Shown here piece after piece: positions 35,801-46,937 of a stretch of DNA of 64,000 nucleotides. The stretch comes from Daedaleopsis sinensis (lineage: Eukaryota > Basidiomycota > Agaricomycetes > Polyporales > Polyporaceae), in assembly GCA_033807695.1 (NCBI GenBank), contig CM066309.1, forward strand, positions 2,666,001 to 2,730,000, read 5' to 3'. The position numbers and the translations under genes were made by a program. The notes under the pieces were generated by a model that saw nothing but the letters and a program-made list of their open reading frames with translations, did not search any database and had not been told where the DNA came from. The number at the start of each line of letters is the position of its first letter. The first letter of the stretch is position 1.

Positions 35801-36826
35801 AAGAGCACGTACATCCGGCAAGTCGGAGTCATCGCACTAATGGCCCAGACTGGTAGCTACGTCCCCTGCGCATCCGCACGCATTCCCATCTTCGACTCTA
35901 TTCTCTGTCGTGTCGGCGCGGGCGACAGCCAGCTCAAGGGTATTTCGACGTTCATGGCCGAAATGTTGGAAACGGCAACTATTCTGCGTGTATGTAGACG
36001 CACCGCCTCCGTCATGGAAAGTGCTGACTAGCTCCCTCGACGGTTGCAGTCTGCGTCGAAGGATTCACTGATCATCATCGACGAACTAGGGCGAGGTGAG
36101 CAGAGCCTCGTCAAGTAATGAAGCATTAAATGACTAATCGCCGTTCTCGAAGGGACCTCGACCTACGACGGGTTCGGTCTCGCATGGGCAATATCCGAGT
36201 ACGTACGATGACAAGTATCGCGCCGGACCACGACTAACACAGTCACATCTAGGCACATCGCATCACAGATACATGCGTTCTGTCTATTTGCAACACACTT
36301 CCACGAGCTCACCGCCCTGGACCAGCAAATCAAACATGTCAAAAACTTGCACGTCGTTGCCCACGTCTCTGACTCCGATGACGGAAGTCGGGACCGTGAT
36401 ATCACTCTTTTGTACAAGGTCGAATCCGGTGTGTGCGACCAGAGCTTCGGTATTCACGTTGCGGAACTCGCCAACTTCCCCGAGAACGTCGTGAAGGTAA
36501 GTTGCTCTTTCCAAACGGACTACTGCTTCAGGCTTATGCGTCCCCTCAAGCTTGCTAGGAAAAAGGCAGACGAACTCGAGGACTTCAACCAAGAAAAGAC
36601 CGAGCCGGAGTTGCCGCCCGAGGTGGTCGAGGAGGGCACGAAGCTCGTCGAGGAGATGCTGCGGGCTTGGGTGGCAAAATCTGGCCTCGATGGAGAAGAT
36701 ATCGTAATGGGTGACGAAGAGGCCTCGCCCGAGGAACAGCTCGAGGAATTGAAGAGGTGTGTCGAACAGTTCCGGCCGCGGATAGAAAGCAATCCTTGGG
36801 CGCAAGGCATCCTTGCGTCTCTGTGA
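32888..36826 (+). CDS. MSH2: DNA mismatch repair protein MSH2
   Basis: MutS homologue; with MSH6 or MSH3 it recognises mispairs and loops in the nucleus. About sixteen exons. Start [15 protein letters not shown] at 32888 (CCACCATG context), then [33 protein letters not shown], the connector domain ([15 protein letters not shown]), and the lever/clamp domains ([52 protein letters not shown]). The C-terminal ATPase has Walker [11 protein letters not shown], split by an intron before GPN, then [20 protein letters not shown] and the signature [19 protein letters not shown]. Walker B follows ([20 protein letters not shown]) with FATHFHEL. The helix-turn-helix dimer region ends WAQGILASL. All ATPase motifs are intact and length (about 950 residues) is normal. 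Confidence 0.97.
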
Positions 36827-37370
36827 GTGCTGTCGTCCCTGGTATGATACCCACCTCTTGTGCTCTCCCTTGTAGCTACCTCATCTTGCTGTGCTGAATG
36901 CTTTGCTCTGTGCCGCCAATATCACTACGTACTCGGACTGTGCCACCGATCCTCGAGGCTCTAGACGCGCGTGAGGTAGCGCTCACGTGGTACGCCAGTG
37001 GTTTGTGCCACTCCGAGTCGAAATTCGGTAACACCTGCAGCATGCACTCATCTGGTCCCTTACTTCTAGTCAGAGGTGAGACATATAGCCGTATTGGTCT
37101 GTACTGATCGTGCAAGGTGCCGCCCTGGCTCGCGGCGAATGGAGCGTACTGTCCTGAAGGCAAGTCCTTTGTCCACTGCCGCAGCATATCATCCAGATAC
37201 TGATACACGACCCTCACAAAGGATCCTTTGGGCAGTCACATCGACGGTTTTATTTGATGTAACGTCACGAAACGAGCCGCCTATAAAGCCCGGGCCACAC
37301 TTGAGTACAGATGAGGCCGCTGTCCTCTCCTCTTCCTCACTGGGCACCCTTCCATTCATCCCACTCCCTG
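36827..37370. other. Intergenic between MSH2 and the DUF3433 gene
   Basis: MSH2 3' UTR and promoter of the next gene. No coding signal; one TATA box is annotated separately. Confidence 0.6.
37282..37287 (+). promoter_or_regulatory. TATA box of the DUF3433 gene
   Basis: TATAAA in the context gccgcctataaagccc, 84-98 bp upstream of the two in-frame start codons (37371 and 37380), a normal distance for fungal core promoters. Confidence 0.55.
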
Positions 37371-40300
37371 ATGGCCACCATGGGTTTCAGTCAGTTCGAC
37401 CTCACTGGCAAACCGACGGGCAAGGACTCTGATGGGCCATTGCCACTCCGGGTGCGGCGGCGGCTGTCGAAGTCGCTGAGCCCCCTCGCACCGGATCCTG
37501 ACGTGAGTGGTCCCTGCGTGTTCTTGCTATCAGGATCTGCGCACCGACGCGGTGTGAGCAGGTTCGGCGAAGCACCGCATCCGACTCGTGTGCTTCGGCT
37601 TACTACACACCCTCCCTGGGAACGGTTGCATTCCCCAGGGGGCCGCCAGAGGAGGAGGCCGCGGACGCAGCTGCGGATGTGCGTACCCTACATACGAGCA
37701 TCAGCTCGACCGTCGTCAACAGCAAGCGGGGGTCGGACGGGACTGTGGCCAGTGAGTGTACTGCTTGTCTGCCGTCGGCTTCGGACGGTCGCTCACTCCC
37801 TCGGTCCGTACGTCCTGTAGAAGATTTAGAGGCGGCGATCGATAGTGTGGAGGTCGCAAGCGAGGTCCCGTTCCCCTTACGGCGTTGGTATGCAGCCGTC
37901 ATGGTCCTCATATTCGGGGGTGTTGCGGTAGCGTTAGAGACCGCCCTGACCCTGAATCAGACGCAGAAAGGTGCGTGCATCCGCTACTTGTTGCTCATCA
38001 CATCCTCGACTCACGCCATACATATGTACCAGGGTATCCGGTCCCATTGTGGATGACCAATTCTCCTGAGCTGGGGACACTGGTCACGGTGCGTATGCTG
38101 TAGTAGCGACACACTGGATATCTGTCCGAACTGTGACGGCCGTGCTATGTAGAACAACCTGCCGTACTGGATTGCGATTCTCATGGCGTTTGCTTGGGGC
38201 TTGATCGAAGAAGAGATCCGACGCCTTCAGGTGAGCGACTTGAATGTTCTCGACGTTTCAGTTACAGCACGACTCAATGTCTACCATGGCAAGCCCTTGG
38301 TCAACTTGGCCAACCACGATGGCAGGGGCGCCAATGCACAGAGCACGGTGCTCCTCGACTATGTCCGTAGCAGGTGCGCCCATTCTCGCTCTCTGTTGCG
38401 TGCGCGTGTATTGGGGACCTCATTAGTACGCTACAGGTGGCTGGTGCTCCGGCGCAACCGCTGCCTAGACGACTGGATGGTCACACTGGGCGTGCTCGCC
38501 TGGTTCTTGACGATAGGTCTACAGTCTGCGTCGAACTCGGTGGTCACCACCCGAGACGTCTGGTGGATCACCCGTGCGTTAGCTCTCTTTCGCCTTCGGA
38601 GAGAGGCCACAATCACACAACTTCCCCCCTATAGATACAAATACAACCACTCTCACTCGACTAAGCGATGACCCGGGCAACCAATTCCTCGACATGATAG
38701 GTCAGTCTCAGCGAGCACGTACCCTCATTCGACTGTCGTGCTCACCGGCTTTGACAGCGTTCCAGGGTGCATCGGGGTACGCAGCGGCTAAAGTGCTGTT
38801 CAACGTCGGGCCTGCGCCCTTCGTCACGGATCAGGGCCACGCGGTCGAGATGTTCGAGGTGAGTCTAGGTGCGGTTGGGAGGGTGAGTACGTCCACTGAG
38901 CCGCTGTTCAGCTTCCTTCCGGCTCGAATGGGACACTGTTTGCCAACGTGTCCGGCGTATTCAACCAAGCGAAATGCGAGATTTCCGACTATGTGAGCAT
39001 CTATGTCGTCCCGATCGACCGCTGGCTGATGAGGCCGGGACGACATCAGTTCGATCCGGTGACAGATACTGGGTCGGGCGTCTTCAACAGCACGGCTTGG
39101 TTCGACAGCTGCCCATTCTCGTTGACCGTTCAGGCGGACTCGCCCAGTTCGTTCGGTAAGCACGCCCCTCTATCCTGCGTTTGCTCATATGTAACCGGCG
39201 CGGCAGGTGTGGGTATCGAAGACAGTGCTCGATGCAACCCATCGGCGATGCCCATTCAATATCGACCCGTCGTCTTCTGGTACTTCGCGTTGACTCCGCA
39301 GCCGATGTTCTCCGCCGTGAAGTGCACGCCGAAGCTGCACGCCGGCCTCCTCTCCGTCACGGTCGACCTAGCGGCCAACAAGACGTCTTTCGTGTCTTCC
39401 ACCGACACCGCAAATGTATCCTTCGGCGACGTACTGCATCTGGCGTACAACGGCCTCTTTTTCGACGACGGCATGCTAGACCAGGGTGCGGCGGCGAGAC
39501 TGCAGGGAATCCGCCAGCAGCTCCCTGGCGCGGTCTTTCAGGTGGCCAAGGCCAAGGACCCGCAGCTGAGCACCCCCAACGATTTTGCCAACATCACCGC
39601 GGACGTTTACGTGAGTGCGTCAGGTAGTGCCGTCGGACAAGGTACTCATGCCCCCTGTGCTGCAGAACGTCTACCTGAGTCTCATCGCGAAGAGTCTCTA
39701 CTTCGTTGACGGCGGCGAGACTATTCCGGCGGACCTTGGCGCGACCTGCCCGCGCCTCTTCCTCGTGTGCGTGTCTCCTTTTCTCTTCCCCTTCTCGCGC
39801 GCGGTCCTCATCTCATGCTGGTATCTCTCCCTTCCTTATCCTACAGCCGGTGGCCAGTGCACATATCCGCGTTCACCGCGACCGCGCTCGCGATCTTGGT
39901 CATCGCCGTCACGGTCGGCCACGGGCGCGCGCGCAGGCGCTTCGGTTTGACGATCCCCCCGCATGGCACAGGCACGCTCGCGACCGCAGCGTGGCTCTGC
40001 GCAGACGGGGAGGTGCGCCTCGCGCTCGAACATGCGTACCTGCAGCGCGACCTCGCGGGCGGGCTCGACTGTTGCCGCTTTCAGCTCGACCGCGACACGG
40101 GTCGGGTCGTGGTGAGCATGTCGAAGGCTCGCACGGGGTCCGAGTCCGCACCGTCGCCCGTACTCTCGTCCTCGCCTTCGCCTTCGCCCTCACCCTCCTT
40201 GCCTTCGCCCTCCTTGCCCTCTCCCTCCTTGTCCTCGCCCGCACCCTCGGGGGATCGCGGTGTGTCCCGGTGGGCCTCCACGGGCGCACGCTGGATCGTC

Positions 40301-40372
40301 CATGCGCTCAAACTCAAGAAGAAAGCAGCCGCGCACGAACCCTTGTCCCCGGGCGCCGCGGCGGCACCGTGA
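37371..40372 (+). CDS. DUF3433-type multi-pass membrane protein
   Basis: Large fungal membrane protein family of unknown function. Starts MATMGFSQFDLTGKPTGKD; 37371 and 37380 are in-frame alternatives. Exons give a Ser-rich cytoplasmic N-terminus (YYTPSLGTVAFPRGPP), then a first helix (WYAAVMVLIFGGVAVALETA), a conserved-looking linker (YWIAILMAFAWGLIEEEIRR, STVLLDYVR) and another helix (WMVTLGVLAWFLTIGLQSAS). A long extracellular region with N-glycosylation sequons follows: SGVFNQAKCEISDYVSIYVV, FNSTAWFDSCPFSL, VSFGDVLHLAYNGLFFDDGM and FANITADVYNVYLSLIAKSL. The last helix is HISAFTATALAILVIAVTVG. The cytosolic tail carries a Ser-Pro repeat and ends LSPGAAAAP. The family pattern LLDY, helix, extracellular domain, helix matches DUF3433 as I recall it. 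About ten introns, all short. Confidence 0.8.
40162..40246 (+). repeat. Ser-Pro-rich low-complexity repeat in the DUF3433 protein tail
   Basis: The plus strand reads runs of ccttcgcc, ccctcctt and similar units, translating to SPSPSPSP and SLPSPSLPSPSLSSP. Units are multiples of three and keep the frame. It is probably a flexible, phosphorylatable linker. Confidence 0.8.
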
Positions 40373-41472
40373 CCGCCGTGCCAGTCCAAGTCTTCCTTGA
40401 CGTCGTGTGCGCGCGCGTTCTCCGAGCGTCGCGTTCGTTCGCATATGTTCGCACTGTAGATATTCGCACTTTCACATTTCGTCTTCGTCTTCGTCTTCAT
40501 TCGCTTCCCCGCCCCGCCTGTCCTTACGATATATATGTCGCACTCACCGGCGGCGTCGTCATGAGTATGTATTGTTGTATCTATCCCACCGACGCCCATC
40601 CCGGACCATACGCTCTTTGTTGTAAGCCTTATGCTTTTGTAGCCTATGCTGTATCCTCCATCCATGCCACCTTCGTTCCCATTCTATGCATCATGCTGTC
40701 GGGAAATCATCATCACTATTGCGGGCGACATGGCCCTAGCAGGGAGGAAGCTTCGACTCTCGCTGGCGCGCTTCGAGTGTGCGAGACCAAGTATATACTG
40801 GTGCCGCCTAGCTAGGACGATGCCCCGGGAATAGGTTGATATTCAGAAATATCTCTACTCAAGTCATGAGCCGTGTACACAGGTACTTGCAAGTCCCCGG
40901 CCTGACAGACCGAAGGGACTTGCAAGTACCATGCTGTGGTGTAGAAGCGGCGTCACAGCATTGGACGAACTTGAAGTAGGATGAGAGGATGAAGGGCGCA
41001 TACTTCTCAGTACTAGTCACGTATATGGTACAAGTCATAGGGGCATAGTGATCAGAATACCGCTCCCAGATCTCGTAAGAGAACGCTCGAGGGATGAGGA
41101 AATAACCCCAGGATTGGTCCCACTCCCGACCGAGGCTCCCACCCGAAGACCCGAGGACCCGACCACCTACAGACACAAATAAATAAACGCTTACGCATAC
41201 GCTTACGACTACTACCACCGTGCAAAACTCTCCTCCGTGCGATCAACGACAAACGTCCATTATAATGATCTCTAAGAGTACACAACACTGCGATATAATC
41301 GTACAACAATTTCTACTCTGTGATGCTCGAACACTGCTGAGGCTGCACCCCGGTGCACAACTGTAAACTTGTAGGTAGTAGTAACTGAACGACACGGTCA
41401 AGGCGACGGGCAAGACGGAAACGAGCTCGAGCGTAACATCAACAACAATCCGAGACGATTCATAGCGCCTCT
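40373..41472. other. Convergent intergenic region with a hairpin
   Basis: Holds the 3' ends of two convergent genes. Long plus-strand frames to about 40815 are shadows of GC-rich sequence. The inverted repeat at 40882-40930 is listed separately. Confidence 0.55.
40882..40930. repeat. Perfect 16-bp inverted repeat (hairpin)
   Basis: GGTACTTGCAAGTCCC at 40882-40897 and GGGACTTGCAAGTACC at 40915-40930 are exact reverse complements separated by 17 nt. Each arm itself contains the palindrome ACTTGCAAGT. It lies in the gap between convergent genes. Confidence 0.9.
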
Positions 41473-44400
41473 TCAGCGCGATGATGCGATATCACGGGAA
41501 GATGGGTTGTCCATGCCTTCACTGACCTGCGTTCCCTTGACCTTCTCGCCGACCGCGCCGTCGAAGTGCATCTCCCCACTGCCGACCACTCCAATATGTC
41601 CCTTGAACGTCTCTCCGCCGTCAGCGAAGAAGCCAGAGTAGGGTGTCGCTGGGCTCAACGACGCAGGAGTGCGAGCCGAGTAGGTGAGCGCGGGAGAGAC
41701 GACCGGCGACTCGTCGTCCTCGTCGTCAGCTTCTTGATGGGTATCGGGAACGCGCATAGCTGCAGCGTGAGCGGCGCCAGCGATGTTCCCAGCTGGCCTC
41801 GTGTTCCTGCCTAGCTTGTTCATGTTCACGCCAGGAGGCGAAGGTATGGACGTAGCTTTCGTAGACGCTGTCGTAGGGTTCATGGTGATGCGGGAGGCGG
41901 CGCTAGAGACGTTGATGTTATTCTTGCTTGAGAAAAGAGTCTGGGTATCGGGTAGAGCGACTGGGCTGGTATTACTTGTGCTGGTGTTGCGCGGCCTAGT
42001 GGAGTTCCCTATAGGGAGGGACGAACGATTCTTGCTATTAGAGACGTAGTTGTTCGTGCTGCGGGGGGTCATGTGAGGAACGTTGCTGCTGAGGCTGATG
42101 TCTGAGTCGTAGATGGGGATGTTGCTGTTGTTGGAGCGGATGCTGACATACTGAGACGGGAGAGTGGATGATCGAACGTGCAGACTTGGGTCATCGCACA
42201 CGGAACGGGCTTGAGCGGCGAGGGTATGGTTGCGTTGACGTTGAGCAGAGATAGACATCTGACGATCCAGGTCCAAAGCGAGCGAAGGGATGTGATCACC
42301 GTCTCCGGGGCTAAGACCGAGGGAACGTTGTAGACCGGCAGTGGCATGGAATTCGTCTTCGGACATCTGGGGGAGGAAGTCCAGTAGACGACGATTGACG
42401 TCCCCTGTCGATAAGCCCGGTGTCCTCCCCAGGGCACCCTGAAGGTTCTGGACGCTCGACTGCGCATCTTCGGGATGCCCGGCTAGAGTACTGGCACGTT
42501 GCTGTCGAGCATGAGCCTGTAGTATTAGCTGCTCAACGGGAGTGTAGCCGTGCTGAGTGCGATTGCGCAGCCCTTGCATGCCCATCAACGCCAATTGAAG
42601 CTCACTATCGAGGGCGCCTCCACCGTTGCCGACGGACTGCTGAAGGATCCGCAAGCCTTGACTCGGAACCTGCGAGGCTCGCGCGTTGAGAGCATCGAAG
42701 GAATCGACACCGATCGCCGTCATCTCTCGGGGACTCAGTGAGGCTCGCAGGGATGGATCTTGAGTAGATAGTGGCGATGTAGGAGACATCTGAGTGCCGA
42801 AGTGGCCGAACCCAAGGGAGCTCAGGGCGAGCCCTATGTTCGAGTTCGGCAGAGACCCCAGGTTGATGTCACTCAGAGTTGGCGACTGCGCGGTTGTTTG
42901 GCAATGGGTACCCTTCAGGTTAAGAAGAGCAGCGCGAGCCATCGTCAAGCGAGCGGGCGATTGCTCGTCGTCACGAGTGTGCCGCTCGGTCCGCTAGATC
43001 AACAATCACTTCAGCGAGGTGCACGTACACAACTGAGCCATGAACGCACCCGTAGCTCCCTCTGCTCCGCGGTATCCGCAAACCTCACTGAGATCCTACA
43101 GCCAGCATCATTCCAACCCCTGACCAACCGACCATGGAGACGTTCGATGATGTCTTCGGCAGCCGTGCGATTTTCCAGCCTGCAGATCATCCCGTAAGTG
43201 CGTCGTCGGACCATGAGACATCGGAGACACTGACCGAACGAATGCGATGATCCTTGGAGGACTACTCAAACGGGTGTGGAAGAAGCGGGAACTCATGATG
43301 CGATAGGGAGTGACGAGAGCACGCAAAGTCTCTTCGGTGATGCTGAGTGGCAGTCCCTCCATGTAGAGATTAGTCGAGCCTGTATCGCTGAGCTGCTCCA
43401 TCTTCGACTTGAAAGAATCAACCGGACCGACCGGAGACGTCACAGCCGTAGGTACAGTGGCGAAGTTAGTGCCAGGGATCTTATGCACTTGCTATATCGG
43501 ATATGGTTAAACCAAGCGTCCAAGATGGTACATTATTGTACGAACCTTGGAGAATGAGGGGTGGAGGTTGCGATACTTGCGCAAGGAGACAATACACTTC
43601 TCTGCGGCGTCCAGTGTCTCGAAGCTATATCGTTCGTACAAACCGTGTCAACAATCATGTGGGTCAGCGCGATACGAATAGACTTACAGAACAAAGCCAT
43701 AACCGCTGCGCGAGAGAGTATGTTAGTTTATCGGTAGACGCATTAGGCTACACGTATCAATGGGGTGGCTGAACGTATGTGGAATATATGTATGGGAAGT
43801 CGAGCAGTGGCATCGCATCGCGGGGGGAGGGGGATTTTTTTTTTCAATGTGACAAAGTAACTCACGAAGGCTTGTCGCTCACATGCCGCGTGAACGTCCG
43901 CACACTGAGAACCGTTCCGAACGGACGTGTCATGTTCAGCAGCTCCTCCTCAGGAAAATTCGGAGGAAGCCCGTTGATGTATATGTTGGGCGGACGCGAA
44001 TCGGGACTTGGGGACGGTTCCGGAGCCTCCTCTCGTTCCTCGTATATAGGTTGAACGCGGGCGGCTGCAGGTATGAATGGAGGAGGTAGGGAGTCGACAG
44101 AGAGCTTGCGCGACACAGCTTCTTGGGTAGGCGCTAAGGTGTACGAAGCGATTTGGGTTTGAGTAATTTTGAACGAGGTCAACTACACATACTGGGACTG
44201 GCGTGTTCGCGTTGCTTGAGAATTGACATAGAGTCACGCTCAGCCGATACTGCGGCATCATGGAGCGCACCCGGGCTGTCGAGTTCGGGGGCGAGGCAGT
44301 GGATATCGATGGGAGTGTCGAGTAGACGGGATTGAAACTGAGCGTCGGATGCGGAGATTGCGGTGGAAAGGGAAAGATCAGAAGACGTGTCTGTGCTGGA

Positions 44401-44598
44401 GTTTGAAAGCGGCGAGAGCGCAGAATGGTGAAGAGCACGCGACGAGGAATCGGGAGGGGTCGGGGGAACGTGCGGAGAACGAGCGAATGCAGTAGGAGGT
44501 GTGGCAGGCGTGTCGCGCGGAGGAGAGCGAGAGAAAACAGAAGAGAGCGAGGGCGAGCGAGAGGGAGAGAGCTGTAGTTGAGCGGGAGAGCTAGACAT
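41473..44598 (-). CDS. Two-RRM RNA-binding protein (RBMS/Msa1-like)
   Basis: Single-stranded RNA/DNA-binding protein. Start at 44598 (MSSSPAQLQLSPSRSPSL) in a Ser/Pro-rich exon. Exon 2 (near 44180-43862) ends a linker and begins RRM1: NIYINGLPPNFPEEELLNMT, RPFGTVLSVRTF. Small exons continue it with SGYGFVL and ETLDAAEKCIVSLRKYRNLH. The exon at 43488-43200 starts RRM2: NLYMEGLPLSITEETLRALV, TPYRIMSSRFFHTRL and PPRIIAFVR, then AAEDIIERLHGRLVRGWNDA and ISVRFADTAEQREL. The last big exon (to 41473) is Gln/Ser/Asn-rich and disordered, ending NPSSRDIASSR. The tandem arrangement and the YRIMSSRFF segment resemble the RBMS/MSSP family and fission-yeast Msa1-type regulators of sexual differentiation. 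Which orthologue this is cannot be decided here. Confidence 0.85.
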
Positions 44599-45441
44599 TG
44601 CAGGGGAAAGCGTTGGGCGTTGGGCGACTATAAGGACTGGTAGCGGGATACCGGGAAGTAGTATGCAGCGATTAGGTGTACTTGGAGTTGTGTGCGGACG
44701 CCAGGGCGGCCGGAATAATAGGGCGAATACCTTGTAGGGACGAGCTCTGGGAGACTAGAGGGGGACGACGGGGGACAAAGGCGAAGGGCGGGCGGGGGAC
44801 GGGGGAGGCGGTATTTATACTGCGGGCTGGCGGTGGCGAAGGACGCCGTCCATCAAACCGTGAGCTTCTCTTCGACAGCAGCGAGGACGTCCATGCGACC
44901 ACCCTCGTCCGGATCGGGCATGCGAATGGCACTTTGGGCACCCCCAGACGCCAGCCGGGCGGGCTGCAGGCGATCCTCGACCACAAGCGGTGCTCCGACA
45001 GCACATATCGGGCCATGTCTTCCTCCTTGCTTCGCCCGCTGTCGCCCCCGCATGCGTCCGCGACGGCCAGACACCGGCCCAGACGACTGTCCACGCCCTC
45101 GACAAGGTCAGATTAAGGCTTCCTGCCACATCCGGCAGCCTTCCCACCAAACCTCCGCCCCAGCCAGCGCCCACCCTGGGCATCCGACTCTCCGTGCATG
45201 CTCGCGGCGGGGACCTCCTGTGTGCAGCGCAACCATCAGCACACGCAACTCTCTGCAGCAGAGCATACAGCAGGTTCTTACTGTCGCCTCCTCGGGAACG
45301 CAACCATGACACGGTCGCGATCTTCACCCTGACACTTCTCGCGTGAAGAAACGGTCGATGACGTTCCGGACAACGCCCTGCGTCACGTAGAATCATCACA
45401 TCTCGTCTCCAACTTATTCGGGAGTCTATTTACTAAGATAT
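44599..45441. other. GC-rich intergenic region with unresolved ORFs
   Basis: Many frames are open because of high GC. The minus-strand ORF 44853-45074 ends in a protein-like tail (IRMPDPDEGGRMDVLAAVEE, KLTV) but I could not connect it upstream to exons with matching phase. A possible small gene; no function assigned. Confidence 0.4.
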
Positions 45442-45534
45442 GCCCGCCTAGCTCAATCGGCCAGAGCGTCAGACTTTTAAGGCATAGCTGCCTGTGAAAT
45501 CTGAAGGCTGCGAGTTCGACCCTCGCGGTGGGCT
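45442..45534 (+). tRNA. tRNA-Lys (anticodon TTT) with a short intron
   Basis: The acceptor stem GCCCGCC pairs with GGTGGGC (one G-T), with T as discriminator. The D-arm is TAGCTCAATCGGCCAGAGC. The anticodon stem TCAGA/TCTGA encloses CTTTTA, then an intron of about 19 nt (near 45480-45498), then A. The T-arm is GCGAG TTCGACC CTCGC. The intron sits one base 3' of the anticodon, the canonical nuclear position. A T-rich run (tttctttttg) directly after the gene is a pol III terminator. Confidence 0.93.
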
Positions 45535-45862
45535 TTCTTTTTGTGGCTGTTATCAATTTTCCATCGCTTCACTGCGCTGTTCTTATGTTGCATAAGTTGT
45601 CAAGCCCTTTCATTCGCAGCCACTTCAGTGGCACCAATAAATCTTCTGATGCAAGGGTGCGTTGGGACAGCAACTAGATACCCTGGAAGAACTTCTTTTC
45701 AAATTCCACTGCAGTTTGGGCCGCACAAGTTCCTCTACCGCGTCATGACCGGCTCATGCAGGCATCACTCATACAATCGCACTTAACGCGGCGGAGCAGC
45801 TGCAGTCACTTATGATCCATTCACGAGCACCTGATAGGCTGATTCTGCTACCTGCAGCTGAA
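45535..45862. other. Intergenic between tRNA-Lys and a minus-strand gene
   Basis: Starts with the T-rich pol III terminator of the tRNA. Nothing else recognised. Confidence 0.6.
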
Positions 45863-46541
45863 CTACTCCTCCCTCGGGAACTCATGCGACCCATATTGCT
45901 CCGCCCCATTCCTCTGCCGCTTCCGGTGCGCCTGCCCGTCGTGGTGCATCTCCGCGCTGCTCATCCCCTGGCCCGGGCGGCCGTACCCCGCGTGCACGTC
46001 CGCCGACGTCGCGCCCGTGAGCGTGTCCCCGGCCGAGACGGGCGTGTCGGCGTACGGGTCGCTGTCGACGACCGTGCGCGAGTCGGGCGCGGGCGCGAGC
46101 GGGGAGGGGTTCGCAGTGTCGGTGATGTGGTGCACGGGCGGGGCGCCTGCGCGGTGGCTGAGGATGTCGGACGGTAGTGCTGGAAGGGGGGCGGACGTCG
46201 TCGGTACGAATATATGTCGATAAACGTTAGGAGAGTACTCACGCCCTGAAGTGCCCGTGCGTGTGCCGGGAGCTGGAGGAGCATCGCGTCCGGTCGGAGG
46301 GGGGAGGTGCTCCTCAGCCCTGTCCGCACGGCGTTTCTGGTCTGGAGGTCGCGACGGTGTCAATATACGCACCCGCTGGTCCTATGCAGACTGAGAAACA
46401 GCTTATACGCACCTCTCGGAAGGTCGACCGCGACAAAGTGGTGGCCGGTAGTGGCCTTTTCGGCGCCGGGGATACGGCCCTTGCTGGCGTCGCCGCCGAC
46501 AAAGTCGTTGTGGCGTTCAGAAGTCAAGGGGTTGCTAGACA
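45863..46541 (-). CDS. Small hydrophilic conserved protein, function unknown
   Basis: Starts MSSNPLTSERHNDFVGGDAS at 46541. Exon 1 ends near HHFVAVDLPR. The second exon has RADRAEEHLPPPTGRDAPPA and GTRTGTSG, and the last exon PPVHHITDTANPSPLAPAPD, DSDPYADTPVSAGDTLTG and a His/Gln/Arg-rich end (GSHEFPREE). Introns use GTGCGT and GTGAGT donors. No membrane segment or enzyme motif is visible, and the protein should be soluble and largely disordered. The N-terminal Gly-Gly-Asp and PGAEKATTG stretches recall a small protein common in mushrooms, but I cannot assign a role. A TATATA box lies about 95 bp upstream. Confidence 0.65.
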
Positions 46542-46937
46542 TGTTCACTAGAATGCTGGATGGTTTCTTCAAGCAAAGAGATGAGGGAGTGAGTGCAGTT
46601 GAGTAGTGTGGGGGGTATGGCGGCGAGCCATGGTATATATGCACTCGCTCTGCTGGGAGGGGTGGATCGAGGTGGCTTGGGTTGCATCATACCCTCCACG
46701 GAGAACGCACAGGCGGACGTCATAACTTCAGGGCGTTCCTTCTTGATATGTTTAGCAAGCGTGGTGAGTCGCACGCCAACGGACGCGAGCACAATCGCGA
46801 GCTTAAAGAACCACTCGGCCGGAATCCACTCGCCTGCGCACAGGAGGTCAAGTCAAACCCGCTCCACTTGTGGAATTCGAGTGTCTAGAATCTAGATGGT
46901 TCTTGTGTAGTAGCGCCCGCGGCCGCCGTGAGTATCC
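46542..46937. other. Intergenic, promoter of the small hydrophilic gene
   Basis: Contains the TATATAT box (46634-46640) and, further right, the 3' UTR of the permease gene. No coding signal. Confidence 0.6.
46634..46640 (-). promoter_or_regulatory. TATA box of the small hydrophilic protein gene
   Basis: TATATAT in ccatggtatatatgcac, reading ATATATA toward the minus-strand start codon at 46541, about 95 bp away. Confidence 0.5.

Noticed and set aside
39706..40815. 369-codon plus-strand ORF rich in Arg
   Set aside because: It overlaps the last DUF3433 exon in another frame; the real frame contains the membrane helix HISAFTATALAILVIAVTV and the Ser-Pro tail.
43800..43850. Transposon end marked by the G-run and T-run near 43.83 kb
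   Set aside because: It lies in an intron of the two-RRM gene with no matching inverted or direct repeat; likely a simple-sequence tract.
44815..45399. 194-codon minus-strand ORF and 158-codon plus-strand ORF
   Set aside because: Both are Arg/Cys/Pro-rich, overlap each other in GC-rich DNA and show no splice or motif support.
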